Origin: Solirubrobacteraceae bacterium
Lineage (GTDB): Bacteria > Actinomycetota > Thermoleophilia > Solirubrobacterales > Solirubrobacteraceae
Assembly (NCBI GenBank): GCA_016463765.1
Contig: JAEMQS010000011.1
Coordinates: 1-64,000, forward strand
DNA: 64,000 bases
Direction: 5' to 3'
Part shown: piece by piece, positions 8,929 to 19,011 of the stretch
Layout: each line of letters opens with the position of its first letter
Numbering within the stretch: the first letter of the stretch is position 1
Made by a program: the position numbers and the translations under genes
The notes under the pieces: model-generated
What the model was told of the DNA's origin: nothing
The model's input: only the letters and a program-made list of their open reading frames with translations
Databases searched by the model: none

Positions 8929-9999
8929 ATGTCCGACGGCCACCCACCCGTGCGGTACTCGTGGATCACCCGCGACGCCGTCGAGCGCGCGCGCACCATG
9001 TCCCTCCATGCGCGGTTCGAGCGCGTGAACCGCTTCGTGCTCGTCCTCGTGGCCGTCAGCCTGGCGCCCGCGGTCTTCGTGGTGGACCACCCACTCGCGG
9101 TGTTCGCCCTGGCCACCGTGGGGTTCGCGCAGTACGGCGCCATCCAGGCACTCGCGCCGGCGCGCAGACGGCCGGAGGTCTGGCTCTTCTGGTCGCTCCT
9201 GGTCGCCGCCGCATGCATCACGGCGGCCGTCGCACTGTCGGGTCTCGCCCAGTACGGCGCGCTCGGCCTGCTGCTCTGGCCCGCCTCCGGCCTCGCGAGC
9301 CGCTTCCCGACCCGCGTGGTCGTCGTCGGCATGTCCATCATCACCGTGCTGCTCGTCGCCGGGTTCGCGTTCGGCGCGCCCGAGGTGCTGCGCGACGCGC
9401 CGGTCGTCCTGAGCGGGTTCATCGCCATCAACGCCGCCGTCGCGATCAACGTCTCGGTGCTGCGGCTGTCCGACGTCGCGCACCACAACGCGGCGACGTT
9501 TGATGTCCTCACCGGCCTGCCGAACCGCGTCGCCCTGCGGGCGCGAGCCGACGCGCTGGAGGGACGCCGGTACGACGCGGCGGGCACCGCGCTGATCGTG
9601 CTGGACATCGACCACTTCAAGCGCATCAACGACGAGTTCGGCCACCAGGCCGGCGACGACGTCCTCACGGCATTCGGTGCGCTGCTGCGCGACGAGGTCC
9701 GCGGCGACGACCTCGCCTACCGGCTGGGTGGCGAGGAGTTCGCCGTCCTGGTTCCCGGCCTCGACACCGAGGGCGCGACCGACCTCGCCCAGCGGCTCCT
9801 GCACGCCACCCGCCGCGCCCACCTGGCCGGCCACCGCCTCACGGCCTCAGCGGGCGTCGCCGTCACCCGCGCGGGCGAGCCGCTCTCGTGGCAGCGCCTC
9901 TTCGCCCGCGCGGACGCCGCGCTGTACCGCGCGAAGGAGGACGGCAGGGACCGCGTCCGGTGGGACGCCGTCGACGTCCCCGCCGAGGTCCCGGCCTGA
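8929..9999 (+). CDS. Membrane diguanylate cyclase (GGDEF domain)
   Basis: A 356-aa protein: six hydrophobic segments in residues 30-185 form a membrane sensor region of no recognised family, then a GGDEF domain from about 193 (FDVLTGLPNR) to 345. The active site reads RLGGEEFAVLVP, a functional GGEEF variant, with DIDHFKRINDEFGHQAGDD intact, so c-di-GMP synthesis is likely. No EAL domain and no clear RxxD inhibitory site was checked. ATG 8929 was chosen because the upstream in-frame extension overlaps the divergent ABC promoter region and lacks protein character. Confidence 0.88.
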   Translation: MSDGHPPVRYSWITRDAVERARTMSLHARFERVNRFVLVLVAVSLAPAVFVVDHPLAVFALATVGFAQYGAIQALAPARRRPEVWLFWSLLVAAACITAAVALSGLAQYGALGLLLWPASGLASRFPTRVVVVGMSIITVLLVAGFAFGAPEVLRDAPVVLSGFIAINAAVAINVSVLRLSDVAHHNAATFDVLTGLPNRVALRARADALEGRRYDAAGTALIVLDIDHFKRINDEFGHQAGDDVLTAFGALLRDEVRGDDLAYRLGGEEFAVLVPGLDTEGATDLAQRLLHATRRAHLAGHRLTASAGVAVTRAGEPLSWQRLFARADAALYRAKEDGRDRVRWDAVDVPAEVPA

Positions 10000-10028
10000 C
10001 CGACGACCACGGCGGGTAAGGTCCCGCC

Positions 10029-11627
10029 ATGGCCCCCACACAGCTGCCGGCGTGGAACGCGCTGGCCGCCCATCGCGACACCGCCGGCAGCACGCACCTG
10101 CGCGACCTCTTCGCCGCCGACCCGGAACGCGGGCGCGCGCTGAGCTTCGAGGCCGCCGGGCTGTTCGTCGACCACGCCAAGCAGCGGGTCACCGCGGACA
10201 CGCTCACGCTGCTGACCGATCTCGCCGACCAGGCCGGCGTCGCCGCCCGCCGCGACGCGATGTTCGCGGGCGAGCACATCAACGTCACCGAGGACCGCGC
10301 CGTCCTGCACGTGGCGCTGCGGATGCCCAAGGGACGGTCGCTGGTCGTCGACGGCGTGGATGTCGTCGCCGACGTCCACGACGTCCTCGACCGCATGGGC
10401 GCGTTCGCCCGCAAGGTCCGCTCCGGGCAGTGGGCCGGGCACACCGGCGAGCCGATCCAGGCGGTCGTGAACATCGGCATCGGCGGCAGCGACCTCGGTC
10501 CGCGCATGGCCTACCGGGCGCTGCGCCCGTTCGCCGACCGTGACCTGAAGGTCCGGTTCGTCAGCAACGTCGACGGGACCGAGTTCGTCGAGGCCGTCCG
10601 CGACCTCGATCCCGCGACGACGCTGTTCGTCGTCAGCTCGAAGACGTTCACCACGCTGGAGACCCTCACGAACGCGACCACCGCGCGCGACTGGCTGCTC
10701 GGCGGCCTCGGGGGTGACACCGCCGCGATCGCCAAGCACTTCGTCGCGGTCTCCACGAACGCCGAGAAGGTGTCGGAGTTCGGCATCGACACGGACAACA
10801 TGTTCGGTTTCTGGGACTGGGTCGGCGGTCGCTACTCGATGGACAGCGCCATCGGCCTGTCCCTCATGCTCGCCATCGGACCCGACAAGTTCGACGAGAT
10901 GCTCGCCGGGTTCCACGACATGGACGAGCACTTCCGCACCGCGCCGGCCGCCGAGAACCTGCCCATGCTCGCGGCGCTCATCGGGATCTGGAACAGCAAC
11001 TTCCTCGGCGCGGACACGCTGGCGGTCCTGCCCTACGCCGACGACCTCGGCGACCTGCCCGCCTACCTCCAGCAGCTCGACATGGAGAGCAACGGCAAGC
11101 ACGTCGACCTCACGGGCGAGCGGGTGGAGACCGACACCGGCCCGATCGTCTGGGGACAGCCGGGGACGAACGGTCAGCACGCCTTCTACCAGTTGATCCA
11201 TCAGGGCACCCGGCTCATCCCGTGTGACTTCCTCGGCGCCTGCCAGCCGCTGCGCGACGTCGGCCGCCACCACGACCTGCTCATGGCGAACCTCTTCGCG
11301 CAGACCGAGGCGCTGGCGTTCGGCAAGACCGCCGAGGAGCCGGCGCGCAGCTTCGACGGCAACCGGCCGACGACCACGATCCTCGTCAACCGGCTCGAGC
11401 CCCGGACGCTCGGCGCGCTGATCGCCTACTACGAGCACAAGGTGTTCGTGCAGGGCGCGATCTGGGAGATCGACAGCTTCGACCAGTGGGGCGTCGAGCT
11501 CGGCAAGGTGCTGGCGCAGCAGATCATTCCCGAGCTCGAAGGCCAGGAGGCACCCGTGCTGGACCACGACGCGTCGACCAACGCGCTCATCGCGCGCTAC
11601 CGCGCCGCCCGCGGGCGGGCCGTCTGA
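10029..11627 (+). CDS. pgi: Glucose-6-phosphate isomerase
   Basis: Interconverts glucose 6-phosphate and fructose 6-phosphate. The 532-aa protein is of the usual long bacterial size and carries the phosphate-binding segment [19 protein letters not shown] (about 147-165), the [10 protein letters not shown] loop, the PGI motif [19 protein letters not shown] and the C-terminal lysine region [14 protein letters not shown]. Its TGA overlaps the ATG of the glucokinase gene by one base, so glucose phosphorylation and isomerisation are made from one transcript. Confidence 0.95.
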   Translation: MAPTQLPAWNALAAHRDTAGSTHLRDLFAADPERGRALSFEAAGLFVDHAKQRVTADTLTLLTDLADQAGVAARRDAMFAGEHINVTEDRAVLHVALRMPKGRSLVVDGVDVVADVHDVLDRMGAFARKVRSGQWAGHTGEPIQAVVNIGIGGSDLGPRMAYRALRPFADRDLKVRFVSNVDGTEFVEAVRDLDPATTLFVVSSKTFTTLETLTNATTARDWLLGGLGGDTAAIAKHFVAVSTNAEKVSEFGIDTDNMFGFWDWVGGRYSMDSAIGLSLMLAIGPDKFDEMLAGFHDMDEHFRTAPAAENLPMLAALIGIWNSNFLGADTLAVLPYADDLGDLPAYLQQLDMESNGKHVDLTGERVETDTGPIVWGQPGTNGQHAFYQLIHQGTRLIPCDFLGACQPLRDVGRHHDLLMANLFAQTEALAFGKTAEEPARSFDGNRPTTTILVNRLEPRTLGALIAYYEHKVFVQGAIWEIDSFDQWGVELGKVLAQQIIPELEGQEAPVLDHDASTNALIARYRAARGRAV

Positions 11628-12592
11628 TGGCCGCGCGCGGCGGGCTGGACCTCGGCGGCACGAAAATCCAGGCGATCGTCCTGGACGACACGAACACGGT
11701 CATCGGCCAGGCGCGCACGCCGACACCGCGGACGGGCGGGCCGCCCGCGATCATCGCGGAGCTGGCCGCGGTCCTGCGGACGGCGTGCGAGGACGCGGAG
11801 GTCGACGTCGCCGATCTCGACGGCGTGGGCATCGGCGCGCCGGGCGCGGTCGACGCGGCAGCGGGCACGCTGTCGCGCAGCGGCAACCTCGACGGCTGGC
11901 GCGACGCGACCGTCGCGGTCTGCGACCTGCTCGCCGCCGAGCTCGGCGGCAGCGTCGACGTCTTCCTGGGCAACGACGTGAGCGTCGCCGTGCAAGCGGA
12001 GGTCGCCCTCGGAGCCGCGCGGAACGTCCCGTCGGCGCTCGGCGTCTTCTGGGGCACCGGCGTCGGCGGCGCGGTGATCTTCGACGGCGAGGAGTGGGCC
12101 GGGCGCGGCGCCGCGGGCGAGATCGGCCACATGGTCGTGAAGACCGGCGGGCGCCAGTGCCCGTGCGGGCGACGCGGCTGCATGGAGGCCTACGCGGGCC
12201 GCGGCGCGATGCAGAAGCGCGCGCACCACCTGCACCACGACCGCCACCGCAAGACCATGCTCTTCCATCTCATGCACGAGAAGGGCAAGCCGGTCCTGAC
12301 CTCGAGCGTGTGGGCCAAGGCGCTGGAGAAGAGCGACGGGCTCGCCCACGAGCTCATCGACGAGGCGGTCGAGGCCATCGCCACGGCGACGGCCAGCGCG
12401 GTGAACCTGCTCGACCTCGAGCGGGTCGTGCTCGGCGGCGGACTCGGGCTGCGGCTGGGTGAGGAGTACCGCCAGCGGATCGAGGACGCGATGCTGCCGC
12501 ACCTCTTCAAGGACGCCGACCCGCCGCCGCTGGTCCTCGCCGAGCTCGGCGACCTGGGCGGCGCGATCGGCGCGGCGCGGCTGGGCCTCTAG
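11627..12592 (+). CDS. ROK-family glucokinase
   Basis: A 321-aa sugar kinase. Seen: the ATP/phosphate motif LDLGGTKIQA at the N-terminus, the catalytic-Asp region LGNDVSVAVQAE (about 118-128), the ROK signature with GxGVGGAVIFDG, the Zn site CPCGRRGCMEAY near 178-189 and VVLGGGLG near the C-terminus. ROK kinases with this Zn motif phosphorylate glucose or related sugars. Start ATG 11627 overlaps the pgi stop, which makes glucose the probable substrate. A 60-residue insert-like stretch (QKRAHHLHHDRHRKTMLFHL region) is His-rich and less typical. Confidence 0.88.
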   Translation: MAARGGLDLGGTKIQAIVLDDTNTVIGQARTPTPRTGGPPAIIAELAAVLRTACEDAEVDVADLDGVGIGAPGAVDAAAGTLSRSGNLDGWRDATVAVCDLLAAELGGSVDVFLGNDVSVAVQAEVALGAARNVPSALGVFWGTGVGGAVIFDGEEWAGRGAAGEIGHMVVKTGGRQCPCGRRGCMEAYAGRGAMQKRAHHLHHDRHRKTMLFHLMHEKGKPVLTSSVWAKALEKSDGLAHELIDEAVEAIATATASAVNLLDLERVVLGGGLGLRLGEEYRQRIEDAMLPHLFKDADPPPLVLAELGDLGGAIGAARLGL

Positions 12593-12617
12593 ACGAGACC
12601 CAGCCGCCCCCGGGGAG

Positions 12618-14774
12618 CTAGCCCACCTTCACCGTGAGCGGGGCGCTGCCGTCGCCGGCCGACGCCTCGTTACCCGCCCACTGGCCGACGAAGGTCGTCG
12701 TGCCCTTGGTGACGTTCCAGCTCGTCGTGGCCTGGCCGGAGCGGTCGAGCTCGACCTCCTGCTGGGTCCAGTCGCCGCCGGCCTTCCGCCCCGCGACCAC
12801 CGCGACATCGCCCTGCTTCGCGCCGGTGACGCGGATCGTCACGCGGATGCGGGCCTTCTTCTTGAGCTTCGTCTTCGCCGTCTTCACGGTGACCGACGAG
12901 GCCTTGCCGGCCTGGCCGCCGGACTGGCTGTAGAAGAGCGAATGCGTGCCCGCGAGCACGTAGCTCGTGCCGCCCGCGGCGATCCCGTAGCCCTTGATCT
13001 CGCTGTCCGTCACGAGCTGCGGCGCCCACGTCTTACCGCCGTCGGTCGTGCGCAGCAGGTAGCCGAGTTCGCTGGACTCACCGAACTCGCTCATCACCAG
13101 GTAGCCGCTGGTGGCCGACGAGAAGGACATGCCGTAGAAGTCGGTCGTCCCGACGCCCTGCATCTCGGTCCACTTCTTGCCGCCGTTGGTGGTCTTCCAC
13201 AGGCGCCCGCCCGTGTCGCGCAGGAAGCCGGTGTTCGCCGTGACGAAGTCGGCGCGGTCGATCCGCGTGCGCTTGCCCGGGAGCTTCAGCGCCTTCCAGG
13301 TCTTGCCGTTGTCGACCGATCGCAGCAGCGCCGAGCGGCCCGAGACGACGATCGCGTTGCCGCCCTCGTCGTAGTCGTTGAGCTTGGCCTTGGCCACGGC
13401 GCCGCGCACCGTCGAGAAGCTGTCCGCGCCGTTGGTCGAGCGGCGCACGCCGGTCGGGCCGATGAGCAGGACCGTGTTCGCGTTCGGGGCGAACACCGCG
13501 GCGGGACGCGCCGTGGTGCCGGTGTCGAGGTTCGCCCACGACGTGCCGGTGTTCGTGGACTTGAACAGCTTGCCCTCGGTGTCGACGGCGTAACCGATCT
13601 GCGCCGTCGGGAACGACACGTCGAGGATGTCCTCCGACGTGGGGACGCCGACCTTGGTCCACGTCTGACCGCCGTCGGTCGTGCGGGCCAGGCCGCCGTT
13701 CTCACCCGTGGCGAAGGCGGCACCGCCCGGAGCGGAGCGCACGACGAAGTACTGGCCGGCGAGGCGCGGGTTGCCGATCGGCGTGAACGTCGCACCGCCA
13801 TCGTTCGATGCCGCCATGGCGCCCTCGTTGCCGGCGACGACCACGCGGGTCGCCGAGGAGAACGCCGCCGCGTTGGTCGCCTGGGTCGTCGCGGTGACGC
13901 GGGAGAACGTCGTGCCCCCGTCGGCGGTGCGCAGCAGGAAGTCGCCCTTCTCCACCGTGGCGATCGCGGTGTTCGCGTCGATCGCCCGGACGGTCGTCAG
14001 ATTGCTGCCGTCCGCGCCCGTGTTCTTGGGCGTCCACGTCGCTCCGCCGTCGGTCGTCACGAGGAACAGCCCGTTGGCGCCGACCGCGAAGCCGTTGTTC
14101 GCGTCGACGAACGTGACGTCGTTGACCGCGCGTGCCGTGTCGCTGACCTGGGTCCAGGAGCCGGCGCCGTCGACCGTGCGGTAGATCCGGCCCTGGGTCG
14201 TCGCGGCGACGCCAGTGGTCGGGCTGGTGAAGGCGAGATCCGTCGGCGTGGCGTTGCCGCCCGACGCGCGCGTGCCGGTGACCGCGGTCTTCGGGGACCA
14301 CGTCGCGCCGCCGTCGGTGGACCCGACGACGGTGCCGTCCTTCAGCACGAGGTAGCCCGTGTTGACGTCGGTGAACGACACGCCCTCGAGCGATTCCTTG
14401 CAGCCGAGCGAGTTGAAGTACAGGCGCGTGAAGGTCGCGCCGCCGTCGACCGACCGGCGCGCAGCGCAGCCACCGCCGACGATGAAGGCGTCGGGGGAGA
14501 TGACCTGGACCTCGGTGAGCGGGCCGAGCAGGCCGGTGGGCAGGCCCGTCCACGTCGCGCCGGCGTCGGTGCTCTTGATCAGCGTGCCAAAGGCGCCGCT
14601 GGCGTACCCGGTGGCGCCGGCGAAGCCGATCGCGTTGATGTTCGATCCGGTCGGGGTCGGATTGCCCCAGTTCCAGCCGGATGTGCCGACGCGGACGGCC
14701 GCGTCAGCGGCGGTCGCACCGGCGAGCGTCACGCTCGCGGCGCACAGCGCCGCGACGAACGATCGCTTGGTCAT
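12618..14774 (-). CDS. Secreted Ycf48/BNR-like beta-propeller protein
   Basis: A 718-aa secreted protein. An N-terminal signal peptide (MTKRSFVAALCAASVTLAG...ADA, cleavage near 24) is followed by about twelve repeats ending in STDGGATW/TTDGGKTW, the Asp-box style blades of photosystem-II assembly factor Ycf48/sialidase-like propellers, to about residue 610. The last 100 residues (VTVKTAKTKLKKKARIRVTI...) form an Ig-like C-terminal module. No sialidase catalytic residues are recognised and there is no photosystem in view, so the name describes the fold only. ATG 14774 has a strong ribosome site (GGAGG). Convergent with the ROK gene; no operon partner. Confidence 0.82.
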   Translation of the reverse strand: MTKRSFVAALCAASVTLAGATAADAAVRVGTSGWNWGNPTPTGSNINAIGFAGATGYASGAFGTLIKSTDAGATWTGLPTGLLGPLTEVQVISPDAFIVGGGCAARRSVDGGATFTRLYFNSLGCKESLEGVSFTDVNTGYLVLKDGTVVGSTDGGATWSPKTAVTGTRASGGNATPTDLAFTSPTTGVAATTQGRIYRTVDGAGSWTQVSDTARAVNDVTFVDANNGFAVGANGLFLVTTDGGATWTPKNTGADGSNLTTVRAIDANTAIATVEKGDFLLRTADGGTTFSRVTATTQATNAAAFSSATRVVVAGNEGAMAASNDGGATFTPIGNPRLAGQYFVVRSAPGGAAFATGENGGLARTTDGGQTWTKVGVPTSEDILDVSFPTAQIGYAVDTEGKLFKSTNTGTSWANLDTGTTARPAAVFAPNANTVLLIGPTGVRRSTNGADSFSTVRGAVAKAKLNDYDEGGNAIVVSGRSALLRSVDNGKTWKALKLPGKRTRIDRADFVTANTGFLRDTGGRLWKTTNGGKKWTEMQGVGTTDFYGMSFSSATSGYLVMSEFGESSELGYLLRTTDGGKTWAPQLVTDSEIKGYGIAAGGTSYVLAGTHSLFYSQSGGQAGKASSVTVKTAKTKLKKKARIRVTIRVTGAKQGDVAVVAGRKAGGDWTQQEVELDRSGQATTSWNVTKGTTTFVGQWAGNEASAGDGSAPLTVKVG

Positions 14775-14995
14775 GATGGGAAGTCCTCCAGGGTGAAGTT
14801 CATTGGCTGCGGACCCTGAACGGTCGGGCCGCGCGGAAGTTACGGTCAGGCCGCACACGGACATGGGCGTGCACGGCGACTGAACGACGTTCGCCATGTG
14901 GCGTCTCAGACCCTTCCGGATCACGCCCGTCCCGGCTACTCTTGTTCGTGCAGGCGCCCCGTGTGGGGCAGGGGGATGTGTTGCGAGGGGGAGTT

Positions 14996-16585
14996 GTGCC
15001 GAGAGGACTGTCCGCAGCGTGCGCGCTGATCTGCGCGCTGCTGCTTCTGGCGCCAGGGATGGCGCACGCTGAGACGCCGTCGCTCAAGCGCGTCCAGATC
15101 AAGGCGCCCGACGGCGTCACCATCGACGGCGCCGTCGTGATGCCGGCGCGGCCCACCCCCGGCCGCAAGTACCCGGCGATCGCCTTCGCGGCGGCATGGA
15201 ACGGCGGCTGGGAGCAGAACACGGTGCCGGCGCTCAAGCTCGCCAGCAAGGGCTACGTCGTCCACCTCTACACGATGCGCGGCATGGCCAAGTTCCTCGA
15301 TGGCGAGGTCAATATGGCCGGTCCCAACGACCGGATGGACATGACGGCGGTCATCGACTGGCTCATCGCCAACCGCCCGGTCGACCCCGACCGCATCGGC
15401 GCGGCCGGCATCTCCTACGGCGCCGGGCTGGCGCTGATCGCCTCGGCGTTCGACCCGCGCATCCGCTCCGTCGCGTCCTTCAGCGGCTGGACCGACCTCA
15501 ACCGCGCGCTCTGGCCCAACGAGACGCGCAATGCCTGGGCCGGCGGCATCCTCTACAAGTCGGCCGTCGACGCCTCGCGGGTCGGGCCGGAGTTCCTCGA
15601 CATCTTCCACCGGTTCTTCCGCCAGGTGCGCGTCGAGGAGAACCTCGCGTTCGGCGCCGGACGGTCGGCGCAGACGTACATTGACCAGATCAACGAGAAC
15701 CAGCCGGCGATCCTCATGTCCCAACAGTGGAACGAGATGATCTTCCCGCCCGACCAGATCCTCGACTTCTACGAGGGCCTCGAGGGGCCGAAGCGCCTGC
15801 TGCTCCAGCCCGGCGACCACGTGTCCCAGGAGTCACCGGGTCTGCTCGGGCTGCAGAACCGCCAGCTCAACGAGACCTACGCGTGGTTTGACCGCACCCT
15901 GAAGAACGCGCCGGACCCGGCCGCCCGCGCTGGCAGCGTCACCCTCCAGCCGCGCACGCCGTGGGGCGACCGCACGCTCGAGACGTACCCCGAGTGGTCG
16001 GCGGTCAGCACCGGGACCAAGCGCTGGTACCTCGGCGGCGGCACGGGCTACCGCACGCTCGCCGAGACGCCGCAGACCGGCTGGGACGTCGAGTACCGCC
16101 CGGCGCTGAGCACCGACGACGGCCCCGGCGGCCCGCTGGTCGGTCACCTTGGCGAGGCACTCACCGGCAAGCCGTTGAACGCCCGCCTGGCGTCGCTGGA
16201 CCGCAGGACCCGCGCGATGTGGATGACGCCGCCGTTCGCCGAGCGCCTGAAGGTGCGCGGCGCACCGCGCGTCCGCTTCACGGTCACGCCGCAGTCGGCG
16301 AAGGGCACGGTCATCGCGACGCTGTTCTCGGTCAGCCCGCGCAACGTCGTGTTCAACATGACCCACACGCCGCTGACGTGGCGGGACAAGACGGTCGGCG
16401 AGCCGCTCACGTATGAGCTCCCGCTGCGCCCCACCGCCTACGACATCCCGCCGGGACACAAGCTGCTGCTCAGCATCGCGGGGCAGGACCTGAACTACAT
16501 CCTGGACAAGAACCCGCCTGGGGCGAAGATCGCGCTCAGCTCGCCGGAGAGCGCGCCGTCGTTCATCGAGCTGCCGACGCGCTGA
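14996..16585 (+). CDS. Secreted CocE/NonD-type serine hydrolase (S15-like)
   Basis: A 529-aa alpha/beta hydrolase with a signal peptide (residues 1-27, ending GMAHA). The nucleophile elbow is GISYGAG (about 140) in the DPDRIGAAGISYGAG context, followed by an acid/His region (LLLQPGDHVSQ) near 280, and a C-terminal jelly-roll of the PepX/CocE type (from about 400). The family cleaves acyl esters or X-Pro peptides; the substrate here is unknown. GTG 14996 was chosen because a good ribosome site (AGGGGGA) precedes it and the signal peptide begins there. Stops back-to-back with the minus-strand lipocalin gene (16585/16586). Confidence 0.82.
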   Translation: MPRGLSAACALICALLLLAPGMAHAETPSLKRVQIKAPDGVTIDGAVVMPARPTPGRKYPAIAFAAAWNGGWEQNTVPALKLASKGYVVHLYTMRGMAKFLDGEVNMAGPNDRMDMTAVIDWLIANRPVDPDRIGAAGISYGAGLALIASAFDPRIRSVASFSGWTDLNRALWPNETRNAWAGGILYKSAVDASRVGPEFLDIFHRFFRQVRVEENLAFGAGRSAQTYIDQINENQPAILMSQQWNEMIFPPDQILDFYEGLEGPKRLLLQPGDHVSQESPGLLGLQNRQLNETYAWFDRTLKNAPDPAARAGSVTLQPRTPWGDRTLETYPEWSAVSTGTKRWYLGGGTGYRTLAETPQTGWDVEYRPALSTDDGPGGPLVGHLGEALTGKPLNARLASLDRRTRAMWMTPPFAERLKVRGAPRVRFTVTPQSAKGTVIATLFSVSPRNVVFNMTHTPLTWRDKTVGEPLTYELPLRPTAYDIPPGHKLLLSIAGQDLNYILDKNPPGAKIALSSPESAPSFIELPTR

Positions 16586-17662
16586 TCAGCGCAGGGCCAC
16601 GGCCTCATGCAGCGTTGACCCCGTCCGGACGACCGTCTCGCCGCCCACCTGGGCGGTGAGCGTGAAGTCCGAGCGGAAACGGAAGTAGCCGGGGTTGCCG
16701 AGCAGCCGGTTGATGACGGGCTTGGCGACCGGCTTGACGAACCGCTTGCCCACGACCGGCACGTCGTTGAGCAGGTCGTGCGCGTGGATGATCTCCTGCA
16801 CGTCGAGCCGCAGCTCGGCGGCGCCGTTGCCCGCGCGCAGCGTGAGCGACGACGGGTAGGACTGGTCGGCGACCTCGTTGTAGACCGTCGGGCCCTCTTC
16901 GATCTCGACCTCGCCGGTGCTCAGCACGACCTCGCTGCCGCTGGCGAGCATGAACGGCGTGGAGACCGCGTTGCCGAACCGGCCGGTGGTGAAGATCGTC
17001 GCGTAGACCACCGTGAGGTCGTCGGCGTAGACCCGGCCCCAGTACCAGTGGTCGACGATACGCGGCATCGTCCCATTGCCCCAGTTGTGGTCGTGGTAGC
17101 CGATGCCGGTCACGTCGTGGCGCTTGCCGTTCACGACGATCGAGCCGGTGACCTTGGCCTTCGGCGCGGCGACGACCCACGCGAAGAAGCTGTCCTTGCC
17201 GTAGTTCGTCAGACCCTCACCGGGCTGCCACATCGGGACGAGGCTCTCGAACGTCAGGTCGAACTGCATGCCGTCCTCGGCGATGTGGATCTGGTGCGTC
17301 GGCAGCGCACCGTCGGCGAAGTCCTCGACGACCTTGCCCCAGTTGTGCGCGACCCGCACGTCGCACTTCTCGGTCGACGCACTCGCCTGGGCGTGCGGGT
17401 AGAACTTGCGCACCTCGTGGCGGGTGCCGTTCGGCTCGTAGACGTGCAGCTCGACGCCGGCCTTCTTCGTCATGAGCTCCGCGGTCTGCAGGAAGCCGAC
17501 GATGACGTGCCCATCGTCCAAGCGCGCGTCGAAGTACCAGTGCTCGAAGTGCCCCTTGCCGGGCGACGGGTGCGCGCCGTTCTCCCGCATCGGGACAGGG
17601 TTGATGATCTCGTCGCGGTTTCCGGGACCGGTCCAGCGATCGACGACCTGCAGCGTTGCCAT
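16586..17662 (-). CDS. AttH/CrtC-type lipocalin-like protein (carotenoid hydratase-like fold)
   Basis: A 358-aa protein without a signal peptide. The opening PVPMRENGAHPSPGKGHFEHWYFDARLDDG and the later GIGYHDHNWGNGTMP motif are hallmarks of the AttH/CrtC (hydroxyneurosporene synthase) double-lipocalin family, some members of which hydrate or cyclise terpenoids. The His/Asn/Trp-rich YHDHNWG stretch near 192-200 is the likely active-site or ligand pocket. The gene lies 27 bp downstream of the DUF2236 oxygenase in the same direction, so both are expected to be under the palindrome at 18980. Substrate unknown; a hydrophobic, perhaps isoprenoid, ligand is inferred from family and neighbours. Confidence 0.78.
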   Translation of the reverse strand: MATLQVVDRWTGPGNRDEIINPVPMRENGAHPSPGKGHFEHWYFDARLDDGHVIVGFLQTAELMTKKAGVELHVYEPNGTRHEVRKFYPHAQASASTEKCDVRVAHNWGKVVEDFADGALPTHQIHIAEDGMQFDLTFESLVPMWQPGEGLTNYGKDSFFAWVVAAPKAKVTGSIVVNGKRHDVTGIGYHDHNWGNGTMPRIVDHWYWGRVYADDLTVVYATIFTTGRFGNAVSTPFMLASGSEVVLSTGEVEIEEGPTVYNEVADQSYPSSLTLRAGNGAAELRLDVQEIIHAHDLLNDVPVVGKRFVKPVAKPVINRLLGNPGYFRFRSDFTLTAQVGGETVVRTGSTLHEAVALR

Positions 17663-17689
17663 GGGTGCTCTCTCCGTGGGTGGGACGGT

Positions 17690-18967
17690 CTAACGGCGCA
17701 GCGCGCTGGCGGCCTGAAACTCGGCCTCGCGGCCCTGCAACTGCCCGGCGAGCCAGCGCTTGCGCCGCGCGTCGGCCCGTCGTTCGAGAAGGTCGCCGAC
17801 CCCGGGGATGACCCGGCGCGCGAGCTCGCCCGCGCCGACCACCGGCGCACGCGCCGCCATGAGCACGATGCTCGGGAAGACCGGCGGGAGGTCGTACTTC
17901 GCGCGGGTCTGCGGCTGCATGAACAGCGCGAGGTACCCGGCGTACAGGTGGCGTTCGTACTCGTGGCGCAGCCTCTCCCGCAGCCCCTTCGCCTCGCGCG
18001 CGGACAGCGCGTTGGGAAAGGACTCGATGAGCTCCTTGCCGTGGTCGCCCGACGTGTACGTGCGTGCCAGCGCGGTCATGCTGACGAGCTTGAACGCCTC
18101 GCTGACGGTCTCCGGGTAGCGGCGCGGATGCACCCCGAGCAGGTAGCCCATGTAGCGCTGGTAGTGCAGCAGCGCGCGCATGTCGTTCGGACCGGTCTGG
18201 TAGCCGGCGCCCCACAGGAAGAGCGCGGGGGCGACGCTGCCGCCCATGAGCGTCAGCAGCATGTAGAGCTGGCTGATGGGCGTGCCCCACTTGGCCGCGT
18301 CCCACTCGGGATGCTCGGAGACGCGGCGGCGCACCGACACGTGCATGATCCGCACGCGCATGGCGGTCTTGCGCGCCTGGCTGTGCGGGGTCAGCAGTGC
18401 GCCGGGCTCCGAGACATCGACCCAGAACTTGCCGGTCTCCAGGAAGCGGCGCAGGGCGTTGTCACCCGCGTAGCCGCCGGTCAGCGACAGCGGCAGCGCG
18501 ACGGCGGCCTCGGTGTAGATCTCCAGGGTGGAGAGGCCGGCGACGGCGAAGAGGTCGGTGCCCCATCGCCGCCAGATCGCGGCGCCCCGCTCCACGAGCT
18601 CGGGATCGACCCACTCGGGGACGCGCTCGAACTCGGCGAAGAGCGTCCGCATGCTGTCGGGTGCCTCACCGACGGCGTCGACGCCCTCCTCGAGCGCGCG
18701 ATCGACGAGCTTGCGCGTGGCGCGCGGGCCCAACTCGCCGAAGACCGTGTCGTCGACGAACGCCTCGGCGACCGGGTCGCCCGCCCACATGTCGGCGATG
18801 TACTCGGCGGCAACGTCGTCGGGCAGGAACGGGTCGAACCGCAGGAAGCGCTGGGCGCGGCGGCGGAAGCGCTCGACGCCCGGCCTGCGGAGCGTGTCCC
18901 AGTACGCGAAGTCGGTCGGGGTCTCCTGCTGTTCCTGCGCAGGGGGCACGGCATGGACGGTGGCCAT
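17690..18967 (-). CDS. DUF2236 oxygenase, latex-clearing-protein (Lcp)/MpaB-like
   Basis: A 425-aa protein of the DUF2236/MpaB family, which includes Lcp, the haem oxygenase that cuts cis-1,4-polyisoprene. Length fits Lcp (about 400 aa). Seen: RRFLETGKF (R174, T178) and IMHVSVRRRV (H209, R213); from memory this spacing resembles the conserved Arg-Thr and haem-ligand His-Arg of Lcp, so H209 is the candidate haem ligand. Unlike exported Lcp it shows no Tat or Sec signal (start MATVHAVPPA), so it is probably intracellular. A TetR-type palindrome lies 13 bp before the start and a tetR gene is adjacent, an arrangement also known for lcp/lcpR in rubber degraders. Substrate not proven. Confidence 0.78.
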   Translation of the reverse strand: MATVHAVPPAQEQQETPTDFAYWDTLRRPGVERFRRRAQRFLRFDPFLPDDVAAEYIADMWAGDPVAEAFVDDTVFGELGPRATRKLVDRALEEGVDAVGEAPDSMRTLFAEFERVPEWVDPELVERGAAIWRRWGTDLFAVAGLSTLEIYTEAAVALPLSLTGGYAGDNALRRFLETGKFWVDVSEPGALLTPHSQARKTAMRVRIMHVSVRRRVSEHPEWDAAKWGTPISQLYMLLTLMGGSVAPALFLWGAGYQTGPNDMRALLHYQRYMGYLLGVHPRRYPETVSEAFKLVSMTALARTYTSGDHGKELIESFPNALSAREAKGLRERLRHEYERHLYAGYLALFMQPQTRAKYDLPPVFPSIVLMAARAPVVGAGELARRVIPGVGDLLERRADARRKRWLAGQLQGREAEFQAASALRR

Positions 18968-18979
18968 GTCCTACTTCTA

Positions 18980-18997
18980 CCATACCGCCAGGTATGG
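18980..18997. promoter_or_regulatory. TetR operator 1: CCATACC-N4-GGTATGG
   Basis: Perfect 7-bp inverted repeat with spacer GCCA, 13 bp upstream of the DUF2236 start codon and just past the tetR stop. Placed to block transcription of the DUF2236-lipocalin operon. Assigned to the adjacent TetR because the same palindrome lies in the tetR promoter. Confidence 0.8.
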
Positions 18998-19011
18998 AGC
19001 CAGTCGGCGCC

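Noticed and set aside
12618..14774. Photosystem assembly factor
   Set aside because: The propeller repeats match Ycf48 in form only; no photosynthesis gene is present, so only the fold is named.
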